A stretch of DNA of 64,000 nucleotides, taken from Bacteroidales bacterium UBA6397 (GTDB lineage Bacteria; Bacteroidota; Bacteroidia; Bacteroidales; UBA932). The DNA lies in NCBI GenBank assembly GCA_002439875.1, contig DJQB01000033.1, positions 15,196-79,195 of the forward strand, in the 5' to 3' direction. Positions 44,342-54,869 of this stretch are shown here, in pieces. The translations under genes and the position numbers were made by a program. The notes beneath the pieces are model-generated. The model saw only the letters and a list, made by a program, of their open reading frames with translations, did no database searches and was not told where the DNA came from. Numbering within the stretch: position 1 is the stretch's first letter; each line of letters begins with the position of its first letter.

Positions 44342-44500
44342 TAACCTTCATCTTCTTCCCGCCTCTTCAGTCAGACAGCACCCTATCATCCTTGGAAGAA
44401 GCGGTCGAATATGAAGTATTTCACTCTCAACCCAGCGACTGAAACAGAAAAAACGGCATTCCCCAAAAAGCCGTACACAAATAAAACGAACTTATTGAAT

Positions 44501-45862
44501 ATGTCAAACAGAGAGAACTTCGGCAGCCGCGCTGCCGTCATCATGGCCTTCGCCGGATCCGCAATAGGACTCGGCAACATCTGGAGATTCCCCTACATGG
44601 TCGGGGAATATGGAGGCGCCGCTTTCATCCTCATCTACATCGTCTGCTCTTTTATCCTATCCCTGCCGATCCTCTTCTCAGAATCAGTGATCGGACGAAA
44701 AACCCATCTCAGCACATTCGGAGCCATGAATGCCCTCGCACCGCATTCCAAATGGAAATGGCTGGGACTCCTGACGGTCATCACTCCCTTGATCATCGTC
44801 TCCTACTACAGTGTCGTAGGCGGGTGGGCAATTGAATATCTCGTCAAATCAGCAACATTCAGCTTCACCCCGGACAAGGCCGAGACCGTTACCGGAATGT
44901 TCGGAGAGTTCGCTGCTTCAGTCTGGGGTCCGATAATCTGTCTGTTCATATTCCTTGCTCTGACCGCATTGATTGTCTTCCTTGGAGTCAAGAAAGGAAT
45001 CGAAAAGTTCAGCAACATCTCGATTCCGGTCCTGTTTGTCCTGATTGTGGCGATCACAATTTATTCGGTCACGCTTCCAGGAGCGGGAGAAGGTATCAGA
45101 TACCTTGTCAAACCGGATTTCTCTAAACTGACTCCAGGTGCTTTCTCCGCGGCTTTGGGGCAGAGTTTCTTTTCATTGTCTCTTGGCGTTGGAACCATGC
45201 TGACATATTCATCCTACGTCAGTGAGAAAGAGAACCTTATGGCCTCCGGGGCGGGAACAGCTGTGTCGGATCTGCTGTTTGCCATGCTGGCCGGTTTCGC
45301 CATCATGCCGGCTGTGTTTGCTGCGGGAATCACTCCGTCCGCCGGTCCGGGACTTGTGTTTGAGACACTGCCTTACATATTCGCAAAGATGGGAGCGAGT
45401 GGGCAGATCGTGAGTTGCCTAGTGGCGATTCTGTTCTTCCTTACGATTCTGGTTGCCGCACTGACATCCTCAATCTCCATCCTAGAAGTCGGAGTTGCCT
45501 ATCTGGTTGAAGAGAAGGGGGTTTCGAGGCACAAGGCTACCATCGTGCTATTCTTCGCCACTTTCGCAGTCGGGGTGCTCTGCTCGCTTTCATTCGGGCC
45601 GCTCGCTGATGTCAAGATTCTGGGAGAGAGTATCTTCAATTTCTGTGACAAGATGTGTTCCAACTACTTGATGACTATCGGTGCATTGCTCTTCTCTGTC
45701 TTTGTCGGTTGGAAGATGGACAAGAAAGCAGTCCGCGACGAACTTACGAACGGTGGTTCCCTCAAGGCCAACAACAAGTTGTTCCCTGTGGTTTATTTTC
45801 TTATCAAGTACATCGCCCCTATCACCATCGCGGTCATATTCATCACGGGACTGGTAGGATAG
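44501..45862 (+). CDS. Sodium-dependent transporter, NSS/SNF family
   Basis: 453 aa from ATG 44501 (MSNRENFGSR); the frame begins 30 codons earlier but those lack family similarity. Helix 1 carries the sodium- and substrate-binding unwound region IMAFAGSAIGLGNIWRFPYM. Other marks are FVGVKKGIEKFSN-like LGVKKGIEKFSNISIPVLF, ALGQSFFSLSLGVGTMLTYS and SILEVGVAYLVEEKG. Prokaryotic relatives such as LeuT and MhsT import amino acids with sodium. About eleven helices, the common bacterial form. No companion gene. Confidence 0.9.
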   Translation: MSNRENFGSRAAVIMAFAGSAIGLGNIWRFPYMVGEYGGAAFILIYIVCSFILSLPILFSESVIGRKTHLSTFGAMNALAPHSKWKWLGLLTVITPLIIVSYYSVVGGWAIEYLVKSATFSFTPDKAETVTGMFGEFAASVWGPIICLFIFLALTALIVFLGVKKGIEKFSNISIPVLFVLIVAITIYSVTLPGAGEGIRYLVKPDFSKLTPGAFSAALGQSFFSLSLGVGTMLTYSSYVSEKENLMASGAGTAVSDLLFAMLAGFAIMPAVFAAGITPSAGPGLVFETLPYIFAKMGASGQIVSCLVAILFFLTILVAALTSSISILEVGVAYLVEEKGVSRHKATIVLFFATFAVGVLCSLSFGPLADVKILGESIFNFCDKMCSNYLMTIGALLFSVFVGWKMDKKAVRDELTNGGSLKANNKLFPVVYFLIKYIAPITIAVIFITGLVG

Positions 45863-45869
45863 TGTCCAG

Positions 45870-45888
45870 TCGCTTCGACAGGCTAATC
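45870..45888. repeat. Dispersed CGACAGGCT repeat
   Basis: TCGCTTCGACAGGCTAATC, eight bases after the NSS transporter stop. Confidence 0.45.
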
Positions 45889-45933
45889 TGTAAGCCATTA
45901 TCAAAGAAGGACACAAGAAACCCACTTAGGCGC

Positions 45934-45964
45934 TTTGCCGTCTGGACAGAAAGGCGTATATTTA
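45934..45964 (+). promoter_or_regulatory. Promoter of the hybrid two-component gene
   Basis: TTTG (45934-45937), 19-bp spacer, TATATTTA (45957-45964). Leader about 28 bases before ATG 45999. Confidence 0.6.
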
Positions 45965-45998
45965 CGATCGAATATCGCATAAACCATTTGCCTTTCCT

Positions 45999-48900
45999 AT
46001 GTGCAAATACAACAATATATGGCTTCCGGTGCTGTCTTTGGCAGTGTCTTTCCTTGGATCTATCACGGTATTTGCCGGTGAGGGAGAAGTCCGGACAGAC
46101 GCGCAGAGCTACTATTTCAGAACTGTGAATGTCTCGGACGGACTGTCTCAGAACACGGTTTTCGGAATCCTTCAGGACAGGACCGGGTACATGTGGTTCG
46201 GCACGAAGGACGGTCTCAACCGCTATGACGGCCGTTCCTTCCGCATATTCAACAAGGACAACTCAGCGTTGAAGTGCAATTTCATCACAAATCTTGCTGA
46301 GGACTGCAACGGAACAATCTGGATCGGGACGGACAGAGGTGTCTATAAATATGACCCTATGATGGACTGCATATCCTCCCTGTCAGACACAACCAAAGAG
46401 GGAATCTCACTCTCCTGCCACGTGTCGGGGATGGAATGGATTCAGGACAGGAAGGAACTCTGGATCTCCGTTGAAAAACAAGGGTTCTTCGCCTACTCTC
46501 TGAAAGACAATACATTGAGACTTACGTTCGAGCCTCCGCTCAGCATATCTACATTCTCCAGGATTGGCAATCGGCTTTGGTACGGGCAGTATCTGGACAA
46601 TCTGTACTCCATAGACACAGCATTTTCCGAAAATCCTTCACCGTTCAAAGACAGCGACGGAGCCGGAGTGTTCTCCGGCGAGACTGTCAACACCATCATC
46701 GGTGGCGACCACAACAGGGTTTACGTAGGAACGACATCTAGACTTCTGGAGATCAATCTTACAAACAGAAAGACCAGACTGATTCTCAATGATTACGTCC
46801 GGTCCTTGATCATCCGCGACAATGACGAGCTGTGGGTCGGCGGTGAATCCGGGCTCCACATCATAGACACGAGGGACGGCAGTGTCAGACGGCACATCGC
46901 CACACCGGACCAAGACGAGCCGTATTCATTGGCAGACAATGCGATATACTCCTTGTTCAAGGACCGCGAGCAAGGGATGTGGATCGGGTCTTACTTTGGA
47001 GGTCTTAATTATCTGCCGTATCCGTACACCCTGTTCGAGAAGTACTACCCCCACGGTGGCATGTCTTTCCTTGGACGCAGGGTGAGGGAATTCTGTCAGG
47101 ACGACAACGGGACAATCTGGATAGGAACTGAGGACAAGGGGTTGTTCAGAATGGATCCTGAAAGCGGGCAGGTCAGGCCTTGGCAGGGTCCGGCAAGACA
47201 CAAGAACGTGCATGGACTGTTCGCGGACGGTGACTGGCTTTGGGTCGGGACATTCTCCGAAGGTCTCAGCAGGATCAATCTGAAGACAGGAAAGGTTGTG
47301 CATTATGCGAAAGGCGACAGAGGGTTCCCGGAAAACAATGCGTTCTCGATCTTGAGGACCTCCTCCGGAGACCTGATCATCGCGATGACCGTGGGAGCGG
47401 TGGTGTACGATGACAGGACGGACACCTTCAGGGCGATTCCGGAATTGGACGGAACTTTTGTCTATCAAGTGCTTGAGACAAGCGATGGAGACCTATGGTT
47501 CGCGACCTATGCCGATGGCCTGTACCGGTTTGAGGTCAGCCAAGGACGCTGGACCCGCTACAAGACTTCAGAAAATCCGGGGGACACAGGATGTGTCAGT
47601 TCCGACAACATCACGAGCATATTCGAAGACAGCAGCCACAGACTTTGGGTGACCACCCTCGGAGGAGGGTTCTGTCTGTTCCATCCGGAAGATGAGACTT
47701 TCACAAGATTTTCGTCCGATGACGGTTTTCCCGGCAGCGTGTTTTATAAGGTCATAGAAGACAAGGACAAGAACCTTTGGATCACCTCGGAGAACGGGCT
47801 TATCCGTTTCCGTCCCGAGACCGGAGAAAAGCAGCTTTACACCACCGCCAACGGGCTTCTTAGCGACCAGTTCAATTTCCAGTCGGGCTTCCGCTCCAAA
47901 AGCGGGAAGATCTACATCGGGAGCATCAACGGATTCATCGCTTTCGACCCATCGTCATTCAGAAAGAATGAATATGTCCCACCCATCACGTTCACTGATT
48001 TCTACCTGTTCGGCGAGCTGATGAAGCCCGGCGCTGAGGACTCTCCTCTGAAGAGCAACATCACCTTCGCAGACCGGATTGTCCTGAAGCACAACCAGAA
48101 CACGTTTTCCATGCGTCTTTCGGCGCTGAGTTACCTGACCCCGGAGATGAACAAGATCGAGTACAAGGTAGAAGGACTGAACGAAAAATGGGCGGAGGTC
48201 GATAAGAACTCAATGATAACATGCTCCAATCTGCCACACGGACATTACAGGATCAAGATTCGTGGAAGCAACGGGGACGGTGTGGCAAACCCTGAGGCCA
48301 GATCGCTTGATGTGACAATCAAGCCCCCTTTCTATCTCACTGTCCTCGCCAAGATAATGTATGTGGTTATGGCCATCGTTTTGGCCGCATCTGCGTTTTT
48401 CGTTCTGCACCGGCGGGCAAAGCGCAGGCAGATGGACGAGATGGAACGGTTCGGGCGCAAGAAGGAAAAAGAGCTGTACGATGCGAAAATAAACTTCTTC
48501 ACCGACATAGCCCATGAGATCAGGACACCTCTGACCCTGATAAACTGCACCATCGACACCATCTTTTCGTCAAAGAAGATTCCTGACAGCCTTACCGAAG
48601 ACATGGATGTTGTGGAAAGCAACACAAAAAGGTTGCTTGAGCTTGTCAACCAACTGCTAGATTTCAGAAAGGCCGAGTCAAAAGGCTACAGGCTGGACAT
48701 CGTCAAGACCGATGTGGCAGTGATACTCAAATCCGTCATCTGCGGGTTCAGGGTGATGGCGGAGCGGAAGAACGTGAGCCTGACCACCGACATCCCGGAC
48801 TCTCTCACCGCTTATGTCGATAAGGACGGATTCTCGAAAATCATCTCGAACCTGTTGAACAACGCAGTGAAGTTTTCATGCTCCTACATACACGTCAAAC

Positions 48901-49985
48901 TGTTCAGTGACTCCGGCCTTCTGGTGTTCACCGTGTCCAACGACGGGCCGAAGATTCCTGAAGAGATGAGGGAAGAAATCTTCCGCCCGTTCGTCCAGTG
49001 CAGGCCGAACGACACTTATGCGACAAAGGGTACGGGCCTTGGCCTCGCCCTCGCGAGATCGCTCGCCATTCTCCAAGGCGGCACCTTGGACGTGGATGAT
49101 TCCGCAGACGACAACAGTTTCATCCTGCGTCTGCCGCTGTCCAATGAATATGCCGGGGCCGAAGTCTCCGACAAACCGGAAGCCACCGATGGCACCGGGC
49201 CAGAGACTCAAGTGTCAGCCAACTCGGACGAGCGGTACTCCGTCCTGCTGGTCGAGGACAGCCCGGACATGCTGAAGTTTCTTGCCCGGCAGTTTTCCTC
49301 CACTTGCAATGTGTTTACCGCCAGTGACGGCAACGAGGCGTTGACCGTGCTGAAAAACAACAACATCAGTCTGATCATCTCAGACGTGATGATGCCCGGG
49401 ATGAACGGAATGGAATTGTGCAGGAGAGTGAAATCCGATGTGGAGTTCAGTCATATTCCTGTCATACTCCTCACCGCCAGGACAGATTCGGACTCGAAGG
49501 TGCAGGGTATGAACATCGGAGCGGACGCCTACATTGAGAAGCCGTTCTCGATGGACTACCTCAAGGCCTGCGCCGGGAATCTGGTCTCAGGAAGGAAAAA
49601 GCTGCGGGCCGCCTTCGCGCGTCTTCCGCAGGTTCAGTCGGACAGTGTGGCCATGACCCGTTCCGATGAGTTGTTCCTTCGCTCGATGAGAGAGCTTGTC
49701 TCACAGAACATCCAGAATCCGGATTTCAGCATCGACGACCTTGCGGCCGGACTCGGAATGAGCCGCTCCAGCCTCAACCGTAAAGTGAAAGGGATCTTTG
49801 ACATGACCCCGGTTGACTACATCCGTGTGGAGAGACTCAAGAAAGCCGCGCTTCTGCTGCGCGAGGGAGAATGCAGGGTGAGCGAGGTCTGCTACCTGAC
49901 CGGATTCAACACCCCATCGTATTTCTCGAAATGTTTCCAGAAACAGTTCGGAGTGCTCCCTAAAGACTACATAGACTCGCTATAG
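45999..49985 (+). CDS. Hybrid two-component system sensor-regulator (HTCS)
   Basis: 1328 aa. Signal segment (1-27), then a periplasmic double beta-propeller of Reg_prop repeats (GYMWFGTKDGLNRYDG, GTIWIGTDRGVYKYD and others), a Y_Y_Y domain (about 690-785, YKVEGLNEKWAEVDKNSMIT), a membrane helix near 790, histidine kinase with H839 in FFTDIAHEIRTPLTL and ATP lid KGTGLGLALARSLAILQGG, receiver with D1129 in ISDVMMPGMNG, and a C-terminal AraC HTH (DFSIDDLAAGLGMSRSSLNR; CYLTGFNTPSYFSKCFQKQF). All catalytic residues are present. HTCSs bind an oligosaccharide directly and activate the neighbouring PUL; here the SusC gene starts 118 bases downstream. Confidence 0.95.
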   Translation: MCKYNNIWLPVLSLAVSFLGSITVFAGEGEVRTDAQSYYFRTVNVSDGLSQNTVFGILQDRTGYMWFGTKDGLNRYDGRSFRIFNKDNSALKCNFITNLAEDCNGTIWIGTDRGVYKYDPMMDCISSLSDTTKEGISLSCHVSGMEWIQDRKELWISVEKQGFFAYSLKDNTLRLTFEPPLSISTFSRIGNRLWYGQYLDNLYSIDTAFSENPSPFKDSDGAGVFSGETVNTIIGGDHNRVYVGTTSRLLEINLTNRKTRLILNDYVRSLIIRDNDELWVGGESGLHIIDTRDGSVRRHIATPDQDEPYSLADNAIYSLFKDREQGMWIGSYFGGLNYLPYPYTLFEKYYPHGGMSFLGRRVREFCQDDNGTIWIGTEDKGLFRMDPESGQVRPWQGPARHKNVHGLFADGDWLWVGTFSEGLSRINLKTGKVVHYAKGDRGFPENNAFSILRTSSGDLIIAMTVGAVVYDDRTDTFRAIPELDGTFVYQVLETSDGDLWFATYADGLYRFEVSQGRWTRYKTSENPGDTGCVSSDNITSIFEDSSHRLWVTTLGGGFCLFHPEDETFTRFSSDDGFPGSVFYKVIEDKDKNLWITSENGLIRFRPETGEKQLYTTANGLLSDQFNFQSGFRSKSGKIYIGSINGFIAFDPSSFRKNEYVPPITFTDFYLFGELMKPGAEDSPLKSNITFADRIVLKHNQNTFSMRLSALSYLTPEMNKIEYKVEGLNEKWAEVDKNSMITCSNLPHGHYRIKIRGSNGDGVANPEARSLDVTIKPPFYLTVLAKIMYVVMAIVLAASAFFVLHRRAKRRQMDEMERFGRKKEKELYDAKINFFTDIAHEIRTPLTLINCTIDTIFSSKKIPDSLTEDMDVVESNTKRLLELVNQLLDFRKAESKGYRLDIVKTDVAVILKSVICGFRVMAERKNVSLTTDIPDSLTAYVDKDGFSKIISNLLNNAVKFSCSYIHVKLFSDSGLLVFTVSNDGPKIPEEMREEIFRPFVQCRPNDTYATKGTGLGLALARSLAILQGGTLDVDDSADDNSFILRLPLSNEYAGAEVSDKPEATDGTGPETQVSANSDERYSVLLVEDSPDMLKFLARQFSSTCNVFTASDGNEALTVLKNNNISLIISDVMMPGMNGMELCRRVKSDVEFSHIPVILLTARTDSDSKVQGMNIGADAYIEKPFSMDYLKACAGNLVSGRKKLRAAFARLPQVQSDSVAMTRSDELFLRSMRELVSQNIQNPDFSIDDLAAGLGMSRSSLNRKVKGIFDMTPVDYIRVERLKKAALLLREGECRVSEVCYLTGFNTPSYFSKCFQKQFGVLPKDYIDSL

Positions 49986-50062
49986 GCATCCCTAAAAGGT
50001 TTTTTGACAGATTTGTTGCAGCATTGACGAGATTGTTCTACACCGATTGCGGGGGTGGACGC

Positions 50063-50070
50063 TACCTTTG
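50063..50070 (+). promoter_or_regulatory. -7 box TACCTTTG of the SusC operon
   Basis: Matches TAnnTTTG 34 bases before the SusC ATG. The -33 region is poor, as expected for a promoter that needs the HTCS. Confidence 0.45.
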
Positions 50071-50103
50071 CTTTATTAAGAACCACAATTAACAACATTA
50101 ATT

Positions 50104-53100
50104 ATGTCAAAAAGATTTCTTATCCTAACTATTCTCTTTTTGTCAGCTATTTCCCTGTGGGCGCAAGACGTCTCCGTCAGAGGAAAAGTGACAGACGCGA
50201 ATGACGTCCCCCTGGCAGGAGTGAACGTCATAATCAAGGGAACTACCAACGGGACCAACACGGATGCGGACGGAAGTTTCGCTCTAACCGGACGTAAAGG
50301 CTGTACCCTCGTTTTTTCTTTCATCGGCATGCTTCCGCAAGAAGCAGTGTTCGAAGGGACTCCTTTAAAGATTGTGATGACGGATGACAAAAAAGCTCTT
50401 GAGGAAGTGGTTGTCATCGGTTATCAGACTGTGAAGAAGTCCGACCTCACAGGAGCCGTTTCAGTCGTCGACACAAAAGAGATGCGAAAGAGCCCTGCCG
50501 GAACAATCGTAAGCCAGCTTCAAGGCCTCGCGACAGGCGTGACGGTACGCAGTTCCGGAAGAGCCGGAGAAGACGCGTCGGTTGTGATCAGAGGTATCGG
50601 GTCGCTGAGCAGTGTCTCTCCTCTTTGGGTCATAGACGGAATGATCGCTGACCCTGGAGTGGCGTTCAACCCTGCTGATGTGGAATCGATCCAGATTCTG
50701 AAGGACGCCTCTGCAGCGGCCATCTACGGTTCACGGGCGGCCAACGGAGTCATCATCGTCACCACAAAGAAAGGTGCGCAGGGCCCGATGAAGGTGACCG
50801 CGTCCGTTAAGGAAACCGTTGAATGGAGCCCTAAGTACGACCTCATGAACGCCAAGGAGTACATCAAGTACAACGACATTGCCTACGATGAGGCCATCAA
50901 GGATGGAGTCAATGGTGTGACGGCTCGTCAGCAGCACTCCAACTACGACACAGACTGGCAGAAGGAAGTCCTCAAGACCGCCCTTGTACAAGACTACAAC
51001 GTGGCGCTCTCAGGTGGAGGAAAATCGGGCAACTATTATGTTTCAGGAGGTTATTACAGGAATGATGGAGTTTCCTACGGCAACACTTTCGACCGTTACA
51101 CTTTCCGCGTCAACACCTCCGGCAAGAAAGGGTGGTTCTCATTCGGAGAGAACTTTGCCTACTCGCTCACCGAGACAGACCCTAACCAGACCAACACGTA
51201 CAATGACTTCCTCAGGATGATGCCTACCATCCCTGTCTATGACGAGAATAATCCTGGAGGCTACGGCTACGGTGACTACGCCAAGTACAACACATTCGGA
51301 GTCAACCCTATCGCCCGTGAGAATCTGGAGAAAAGACGCATACGTGAGAACCGCCTGAACGGCTCTGTCTGGATGGAGGTGAAGCCTTTTGACTTCCTGT
51401 CCTACAAGCTGAACGCTGGCATTGATCTGTATTTCTACGAGAACTCTTGGTTCAGAGGAGAAGGGAACTGGACCCAGAACCAGGAGCATCGTGACCCTGA
51501 AAGCCAGAAGGCAAGGGACAACACCTACAACAAATTGATTGAGCATACTTTGAACTTCAACAAGGATTTCGGGCGTCACCACGTTGATGCCGTGGCCGGT
51601 CTCACCTACCAGCACCACGAGTGGGAAGGACTTTGGGGTTCGCGTCTAAACTTCCCTCTGGTCAACGGCGAGTACCTCACCTTCCTTAGTTCAGGAGCCT
51701 CGAACCAGCAGAACTCCAACACGTTCAGCGAGAACGCTATGATCTCCTACCTCGGGCGCATGAACTACATCTTCGGTGAGAAGTACTATCTGACGGGAAC
51801 CATCCGTAGGGACGGAACCTCAAGACTTTCAAAGGACAACCGCTGGGGCAACTTCCCTTCAATCTCAGGAGCCTGGAGAATCTCCAAGGAAAACTTCTTC
51901 AATGTTCCTTGGATCGATGACCTTAAGATCCGTGGAAACTGGGGAAAGCTCGGTAATTCCACCATCGGAGACTGGGACTATCTCGCCACAATCAACCAGA
52001 GCATCGTGACCGTGATCGGCGGGACGATAAAAACAGGAGCCACGCAGGTGAAACTCGCCAATGAAGACCTTAGGTGGGAGACAAAGGAGACTGTCAACTT
52101 CGGACTTGACGCAGCCTTCCTCGGCAACAGGCTTTCTTTCACCTCTGAATATTACAACTCAAAGACATCCGATGTCCTTTTCACAATGCCTATCGCCATC
52201 TCCACAGGTAACGACGGAGGTGACCCGAGAGTGAACTCCGCAAGTCTTAGGAACAGCGGTTTCGAGTTCACACTTGGATGGAAGGACAACATCTCGGACT
52301 TCTCCTACAGCGCTGTTTTGAACGTGACCACCATCAACAACAAGCTTCTTGAGCTTGGCTACGGTAAGGACTTCGTTGATTCCGGTGAAGCAAGAAGCGA
52401 GGCTGGAAGAGAGCTCGGAGAGTTCTACCTCCTCAAGACCGATGGGCTTTTCAGATCTCAGGCCGAAATCGACGGCTATGTCTCCACGAAGGATGGCAAG
52501 ACCACCCCTATCACAATCAACGGGAAACGCCCTCAGCTCGGAGATGTAAGGTACATCGACACCAACAGCGACGGTCAGATCACAGCGGATGACCGCCAGT
52601 ACGTCGGAAGCCCTTGGGCAAAGGCGCAGGTGTCCCTGATCCTCAATGCCGCATGGCGCGGATTCGACTTCAGCATGATGTGGTACGGACAGTTCGGAAA
52701 CAAGGTCTACAACATCGCCCAGTGGCAGGGACGCTACTTCGCCGACAACTCCAACTACCTGAGGTTCAAGAAAGGAGAAGAGCCTTATCAGGTCAACCCG
52801 AACTCTGACACCCCTAGAATCATCTACGGTGACTGGAGAAACACTCAGGGATCTGACCGCTATCTGGAGAACGGATCATTCTTCAGGATGAAGAGCATCT
52901 CTGTGGGCTACACTTTCCGAGGAAACTGGATGAAGAAAGCCAAAGTGGACAACCTGCGCGTCTATGCAAGCGGCAACAACCTTCTGACCTTCACAAAATA
53001 TAAGGGCCTTGATCCGGATTTTGTCAACACCAACATTTGGAATATGGGCACAGACAGTTTCGCCTATCCTAACACGCGTTCGGTGATGTTCGGAGTTGAA

Positions 53101-53112
53101 TTCACATTTTAA
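50104..53112 (+). CDS. SusC-like TonB-dependent outer-membrane transporter
   Basis: 1002 aa. Signal peptide (MSKRFLILTILFLSAISLWA), carboxypeptidase-D-like domain (VRGKVTDANDVPLAGVNVII), TonB-box area DKKALEEVVVIGYQ, plug with GVTVRSSGRAGEDASVVIRG and SQIQILKDASAAAIYGSRAA-type SIQILKDASAAAIYGSRAAN, then a 22-strand barrel ending SVMFGVEFTF. All signature blocks of SusC proteins are intact. Imports oligosaccharides with the SusD-like lipoprotein encoded 22 bases downstream. In the PUL context the likely cargo is arabinan-derived. Confidence 0.96.
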   Translation: MSKRFLILTILFLSAISLWAQDVSVRGKVTDANDVPLAGVNVIIKGTTNGTNTDADGSFALTGRKGCTLVFSFIGMLPQEAVFEGTPLKIVMTDDKKALEEVVVIGYQTVKKSDLTGAVSVVDTKEMRKSPAGTIVSQLQGLATGVTVRSSGRAGEDASVVIRGIGSLSSVSPLWVIDGMIADPGVAFNPADVESIQILKDASAAAIYGSRAANGVIIVTTKKGAQGPMKVTASVKETVEWSPKYDLMNAKEYIKYNDIAYDEAIKDGVNGVTARQQHSNYDTDWQKEVLKTALVQDYNVALSGGGKSGNYYVSGGYYRNDGVSYGNTFDRYTFRVNTSGKKGWFSFGENFAYSLTETDPNQTNTYNDFLRMMPTIPVYDENNPGGYGYGDYAKYNTFGVNPIARENLEKRRIRENRLNGSVWMEVKPFDFLSYKLNAGIDLYFYENSWFRGEGNWTQNQEHRDPESQKARDNTYNKLIEHTLNFNKDFGRHHVDAVAGLTYQHHEWEGLWGSRLNFPLVNGEYLTFLSSGASNQQNSNTFSENAMISYLGRMNYIFGEKYYLTGTIRRDGTSRLSKDNRWGNFPSISGAWRISKENFFNVPWIDDLKIRGNWGKLGNSTIGDWDYLATINQSIVTVIGGTIKTGATQVKLANEDLRWETKETVNFGLDAAFLGNRLSFTSEYYNSKTSDVLFTMPIAISTGNDGGDPRVNSASLRNSGFEFTLGWKDNISDFSYSAVLNVTTINNKLLELGYGKDFVDSGEARSEAGRELGEFYLLKTDGLFRSQAEIDGYVSTKDGKTTPITINGKRPQLGDVRYIDTNSDGQITADDRQYVGSPWAKAQVSLILNAAWRGFDFSMMWYGQFGNKVYNIAQWQGRYFADNSNYLRFKKGEEPYQVNPNSDTPRIIYGDWRNTQGSDRYLENGSFFRMKSISVGYTFRGNWMKKAKVDNLRVYASGNNLLTFTKYKGLDPDFVNTNIWNMGTDSFAYPNTRSVMFGVEFTF

Positions 53113-53134
53113 TCACAAAATAGACTTTTAAGTT

Positions 53135-54745
53135 ATGAAATACATTTATGGATTGATGATAGGAGCCGCCATGGCACTGTCAGGCTGCAGTTCCGACCTT
53201 CTGGACATCCAGAATCCGAACGAGGCGACAACCGGAACTTTCTGGAAGACCGCCGAGCAGGCGGAGGCCGGCATAAACGCATGCTACAGTTCCCTTTACA
53301 AGGAAGGTACGTGGATGAGATGGCTTTCTTTCAGGTACGACCTCACCTCAGACGAGGGATGGAGCACCTCTCCGTGGCTTGAGCTTGGAGATTGGACCCG
53401 ATTCGGCTACAACAACTACAACTTCTACGAGGGCAACATCGTGCATTGGGAATGCTTCTACAGAGGAATATTCAGATGCAACCAAGTTCTTGGAAAGGTG
53501 CCGGAAATCGAGATGGACGAGACCCAGAAAAACAAGATCCTCGCCCAGGCGCAGTTTATGCGTGCACTGTGGTATTTCCAGATCAATCTTCTTTGGGAAA
53601 AAGGTGTACTGCTGACTGAGACAGTAGGTCCTGATTATGTCCCGGAAGAGGCATCCGAGGCTCAGATCTGGGAGCAGATCGAAAAGGATCTAAAGGCCGC
53701 GCAGCAATACCTTCCGGAAAAGTGGGACGCTGCTGATGTCGGCAGACCTACACTCGGAGCGGCGAAGGCTCTTCTGGGCAAGGCTTACATGCAGCAGAAA
53801 AAGTACAGTGAGGCAAAGGCCGAGTTCAAGTGGCTGATCGACAAGGAGTCCACCGGACTTTACGGTTTGATCGACAACTGGGTGGACAACTTCACAGACA
53901 GAGAGGAAAACAACAAGGAAGGAATTTTCGAGATCCAGTTCTCCGACCTTAATAAAGGCGGAACCGGCAACGATGCGAGCATGGCTTTCGGATTCCAAAG
54001 GACACAGTTCTACGCCCCTGGCGGAAACGCCGGTGTGGGCTGGGGTGACGGCAAGGCACGCAGATGGCTCGTTGACGAGTACCTCAAGGAGAAGCGTGCG
54101 GACGGAAAGAACGACCTTCGACTCTACAACAGTATCCTTTACAAAGGTTTCGGTGATGATTTTCCAGATCAGAGCAAAAAATACTACAAGCAGGCGGATG
54201 CCTCACAATGGTTTGACGAGTGGGGACAAGGAAAGGACGACTGCTACATCCGTAAGTACAGCACTTCATACTACCGTGACAGGGAGGACTACTTCGCCCC
54301 TAACAACTACAGGATAATGCGCTATGCTGACATCCTGCTGAACTACGCCGAGTGCATCGTGATGACAGGCGGAACAGCGTCCGAGGCCGCAAGATATGTC
54401 GATAAGGTCAGGGAGCGCGCCGGAATGAAGAAACTGTCTGAGAGTGAGTATATTCAGAAAAACTACCCAGACTGTCTGTCAAGCAAGGAAGGCTTTATGA
54501 ATAGGCTTGAGATAGAAAGAACACTGGAACTTTGCTTCGAGGGCTGGAGATGGGCTGACCTCAAGAGATGGGGTGTGCTCGAAGACAAGACAAAGATTGA
54601 CATGATCGCGAAGTACCGTGATGCTGACTTCGCAAACTTTGTCATCGGCAAGCACAACAGGCTCCCTCTTCCAACAAAAGAGGTGGACATCAGCAAGGAG
54701 ACTCCTACAAGCACTCCGAAGCTTCCTCAAAATCCTGGCTATTAA
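53135..54745 (+). CDS. SusD-like glycan-binding lipoprotein
   Basis: 536 aa. Lipobox in MIGAAMALSGCSSDLLD (LSGC). RagB/SusD fold with an N-terminal TPR-like part (TGTFWKTAEQAEAGINACYS; LAQAQFMRALWYFQINLLWE) and the conserved C-terminal RYADILLNYAECIVMTGG and FEGWRWADLKRWGVLED blocks. Sits as a lid on the SusC channel. Gene order and 22-base spacing are canonical. Confidence 0.95.
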   Translation: MKYIYGLMIGAAMALSGCSSDLLDIQNPNEATTGTFWKTAEQAEAGINACYSSLYKEGTWMRWLSFRYDLTSDEGWSTSPWLELGDWTRFGYNNYNFYEGNIVHWECFYRGIFRCNQVLGKVPEIEMDETQKNKILAQAQFMRALWYFQINLLWEKGVLLTETVGPDYVPEEASEAQIWEQIEKDLKAAQQYLPEKWDAADVGRPTLGAAKALLGKAYMQQKKYSEAKAEFKWLIDKESTGLYGLIDNWVDNFTDREENNKEGIFEIQFSDLNKGGTGNDASMAFGFQRTQFYAPGGNAGVGWGDGKARRWLVDEYLKEKRADGKNDLRLYNSILYKGFGDDFPDQSKKYYKQADASQWFDEWGQGKDDCYIRKYSTSYYRDREDYFAPNNYRIMRYADILLNYAECIVMTGGTASEAARYVDKVRERAGMKKLSESEYIQKNYPDCLSSKEGFMNRLEIERTLELCFEGWRWADLKRWGVLEDKTKIDMIAKYRDADFANFVIGKHNRLPLPTKEVDISKETPTSTPKLPQNPGY

Positions 54746-54753
54746 TAAATATT

Positions 54754-54786
54754 TTTGATAAGGATTATTTGGTTTTGTTAAATTTG
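54754..54786 (+). promoter_or_regulatory. Internal promoter before the first GH43 gene
   Basis: TTTG (54754-54757), 21-bp spacer, TAAATTTG (54779-54786). The leader carries a small hairpin AAGgCCGG/CCGGCTT (about 54797-54816). It suggests the enzymes can be transcribed separately from susCD. Confidence 0.55.
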
Positions 54787-54869
54787 CGGCAGGAGAAGGC
54801 CGGGTCAAGCCGGCTTTCCCCTGTTTAGTAATTTAAAATAGGCTGAACTCACACTTATTATCATTGATT